From: Alcanivorax sp. REN37 | GTDB lineage: Bacteria > Pseudomonadota > Gammaproteobacteria > Pseudomonadales > Alcanivoracaceae | DNA: 64,000 nucleotides | Assembly (NCBI RefSeq): GCF_041102775.1 | Contig: NZ_JBGCUO010000002.1 | Span: forward strand, 90,828 to 154,827 | Direction of reading: 5' to 3' | Part shown: positions 63,909 to 64,000 of the stretch, piece after piece | Layout of the letters: each line of letters starts with the position of its first letter | How positions within the stretch are numbered: position 1 is the stretch's first letter | Position numbers and translations under genes: made by a program | Notes under the pieces: generated by a model | What the model saw: the letters and a program-made list of their open reading frames with translations, nothing else | What the model was told of the DNA's origin: nothing | Database searches by the model: none

Positions 63909-64000
63909 GGGCGCGGTGGCTCCTGCGGCGGACGGGGGGCACCCTCGCTGGCAGCCGGAGCAGCCGGAGCAGCCGGAGCAGCCGGAGCAGCCGGAGCAGC
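63905..64000 (-). CDS. tatB: TatB, C-terminal end only
   Basis: 31 residues are visible, reading five or more Ala-Ala-Pro triplets and then [15 protein letters not shown] and a stop that overlaps the tatC ATG. TatB normally has a poorly conserved Pro/Ala-rich tail, and it precedes tatC, so the identity is clear from position. The repeat continues beyond the window. Confidence 0.85.
   Translation of the reverse strand, partial: AAPAAPAAPAAPAAPAASEGAPRPPQEPPRP
63951..64000. repeat. Tandem 9-base repeat in the tatB tail
   Basis: GCAGCCGGA repeated about five and a half times without interruption up to the last base; each unit encodes Pro-Ala-Ala in reverse, so slippage keeps the frame. Confidence 0.9.

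Overview
The window is about 64 kb of GC-rich chromosome from a gammaproteobacterium. Gene content and order look like the Pseudomonas/Oceanospirillales branch, and a marine Alcanivorax-like organism is my best guess; no rRNA or other direct taxonomic marker is present. The order is largely that known from Pseudomonas: lptM, rnk, argH next to the algZ/algR two-component pair, pckA-hslO-hslR-yrfG-nudE-cysQ, tRNA-Phe-yggX-mutY-asmA, hisBHAF, ctpA/envC, secB/grxC, typA/trmL, glnA-ntrB-ntrC, pip/dtd and tatBC. Most of the window is therefore core chromosome. I see no IS element, prophage, integrase, CRISPR array or rRNA.

Layout. 1-9740: housekeeping (lptM, rnk, argH, an AlgZ/AlgR-like LytTR pair, an SRPBCC protein, pckA, hslO-hslR-yrfG, nudE-cysQ). 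9741-20701: an accessory block made of a G-rich hexanucleotide array, a DHA2 exporter, an odd HAD protein, a trimethylamine monooxygenase (tmm), a MocR-type regulator and two large divergent hydrolase-like lipoproteins. 20755-28915: core genes (tRNA-Phe, yggX-mutY-asmA, a small GNAT protein, hisB-hisH-hisA-hisF) and a BASS transporter. 28950-33451: cell-envelope and secretion genes (polysaccharide deacetylase, ctpA, envC; rhodanese-grxC-secB), with gpmI missing from its expected place. 33507-44951: an adhesin operon, OmpA-type lipoprotein - 1,883-residue Bap-like adhesin - TolC - C39-like ABC exporter - HlyD adaptor. 45376-52558: trmL, typA, a three-gene retropepsin / 7TM inactive transglutaminase / glutamate-ligase-like set, and a PP-loop thiolase-like protein with a TusA-like partner where thiI would be expected. 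52567-57560: a nitrogen-control block (NtrC boxes, sigma-54 promoter, glnA, DUF4124 protein, NtrC box, ntrB, ntrC). 57561-58285: a second repeat field. 58286-64000: pip-dtd, DUF3015-DUF4105-lipoprotein hydrolase, and tatC/tatB running off the end.

How they work together. The nitrogen block is the best-supported circuit: two NtrC boxes upstream of a textbook -24/-12 promoter ahead of glnA, and a third box ahead of ntrBC. The adhesin operon is a self-contained surface-attachment module whose exporter components are co-transcribed with the substrate. The most unusual items are the two G-quadruplex-prone intergenic arrays, the PP-loop/TusA pair, an NtrC whose sigma-54 contact loop reads GAFTNA instead of GAFTGA, and several conserved but poorly understood envelope gene sets. 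All family assignments come from reading motifs and remembered family features; no database search was possible.
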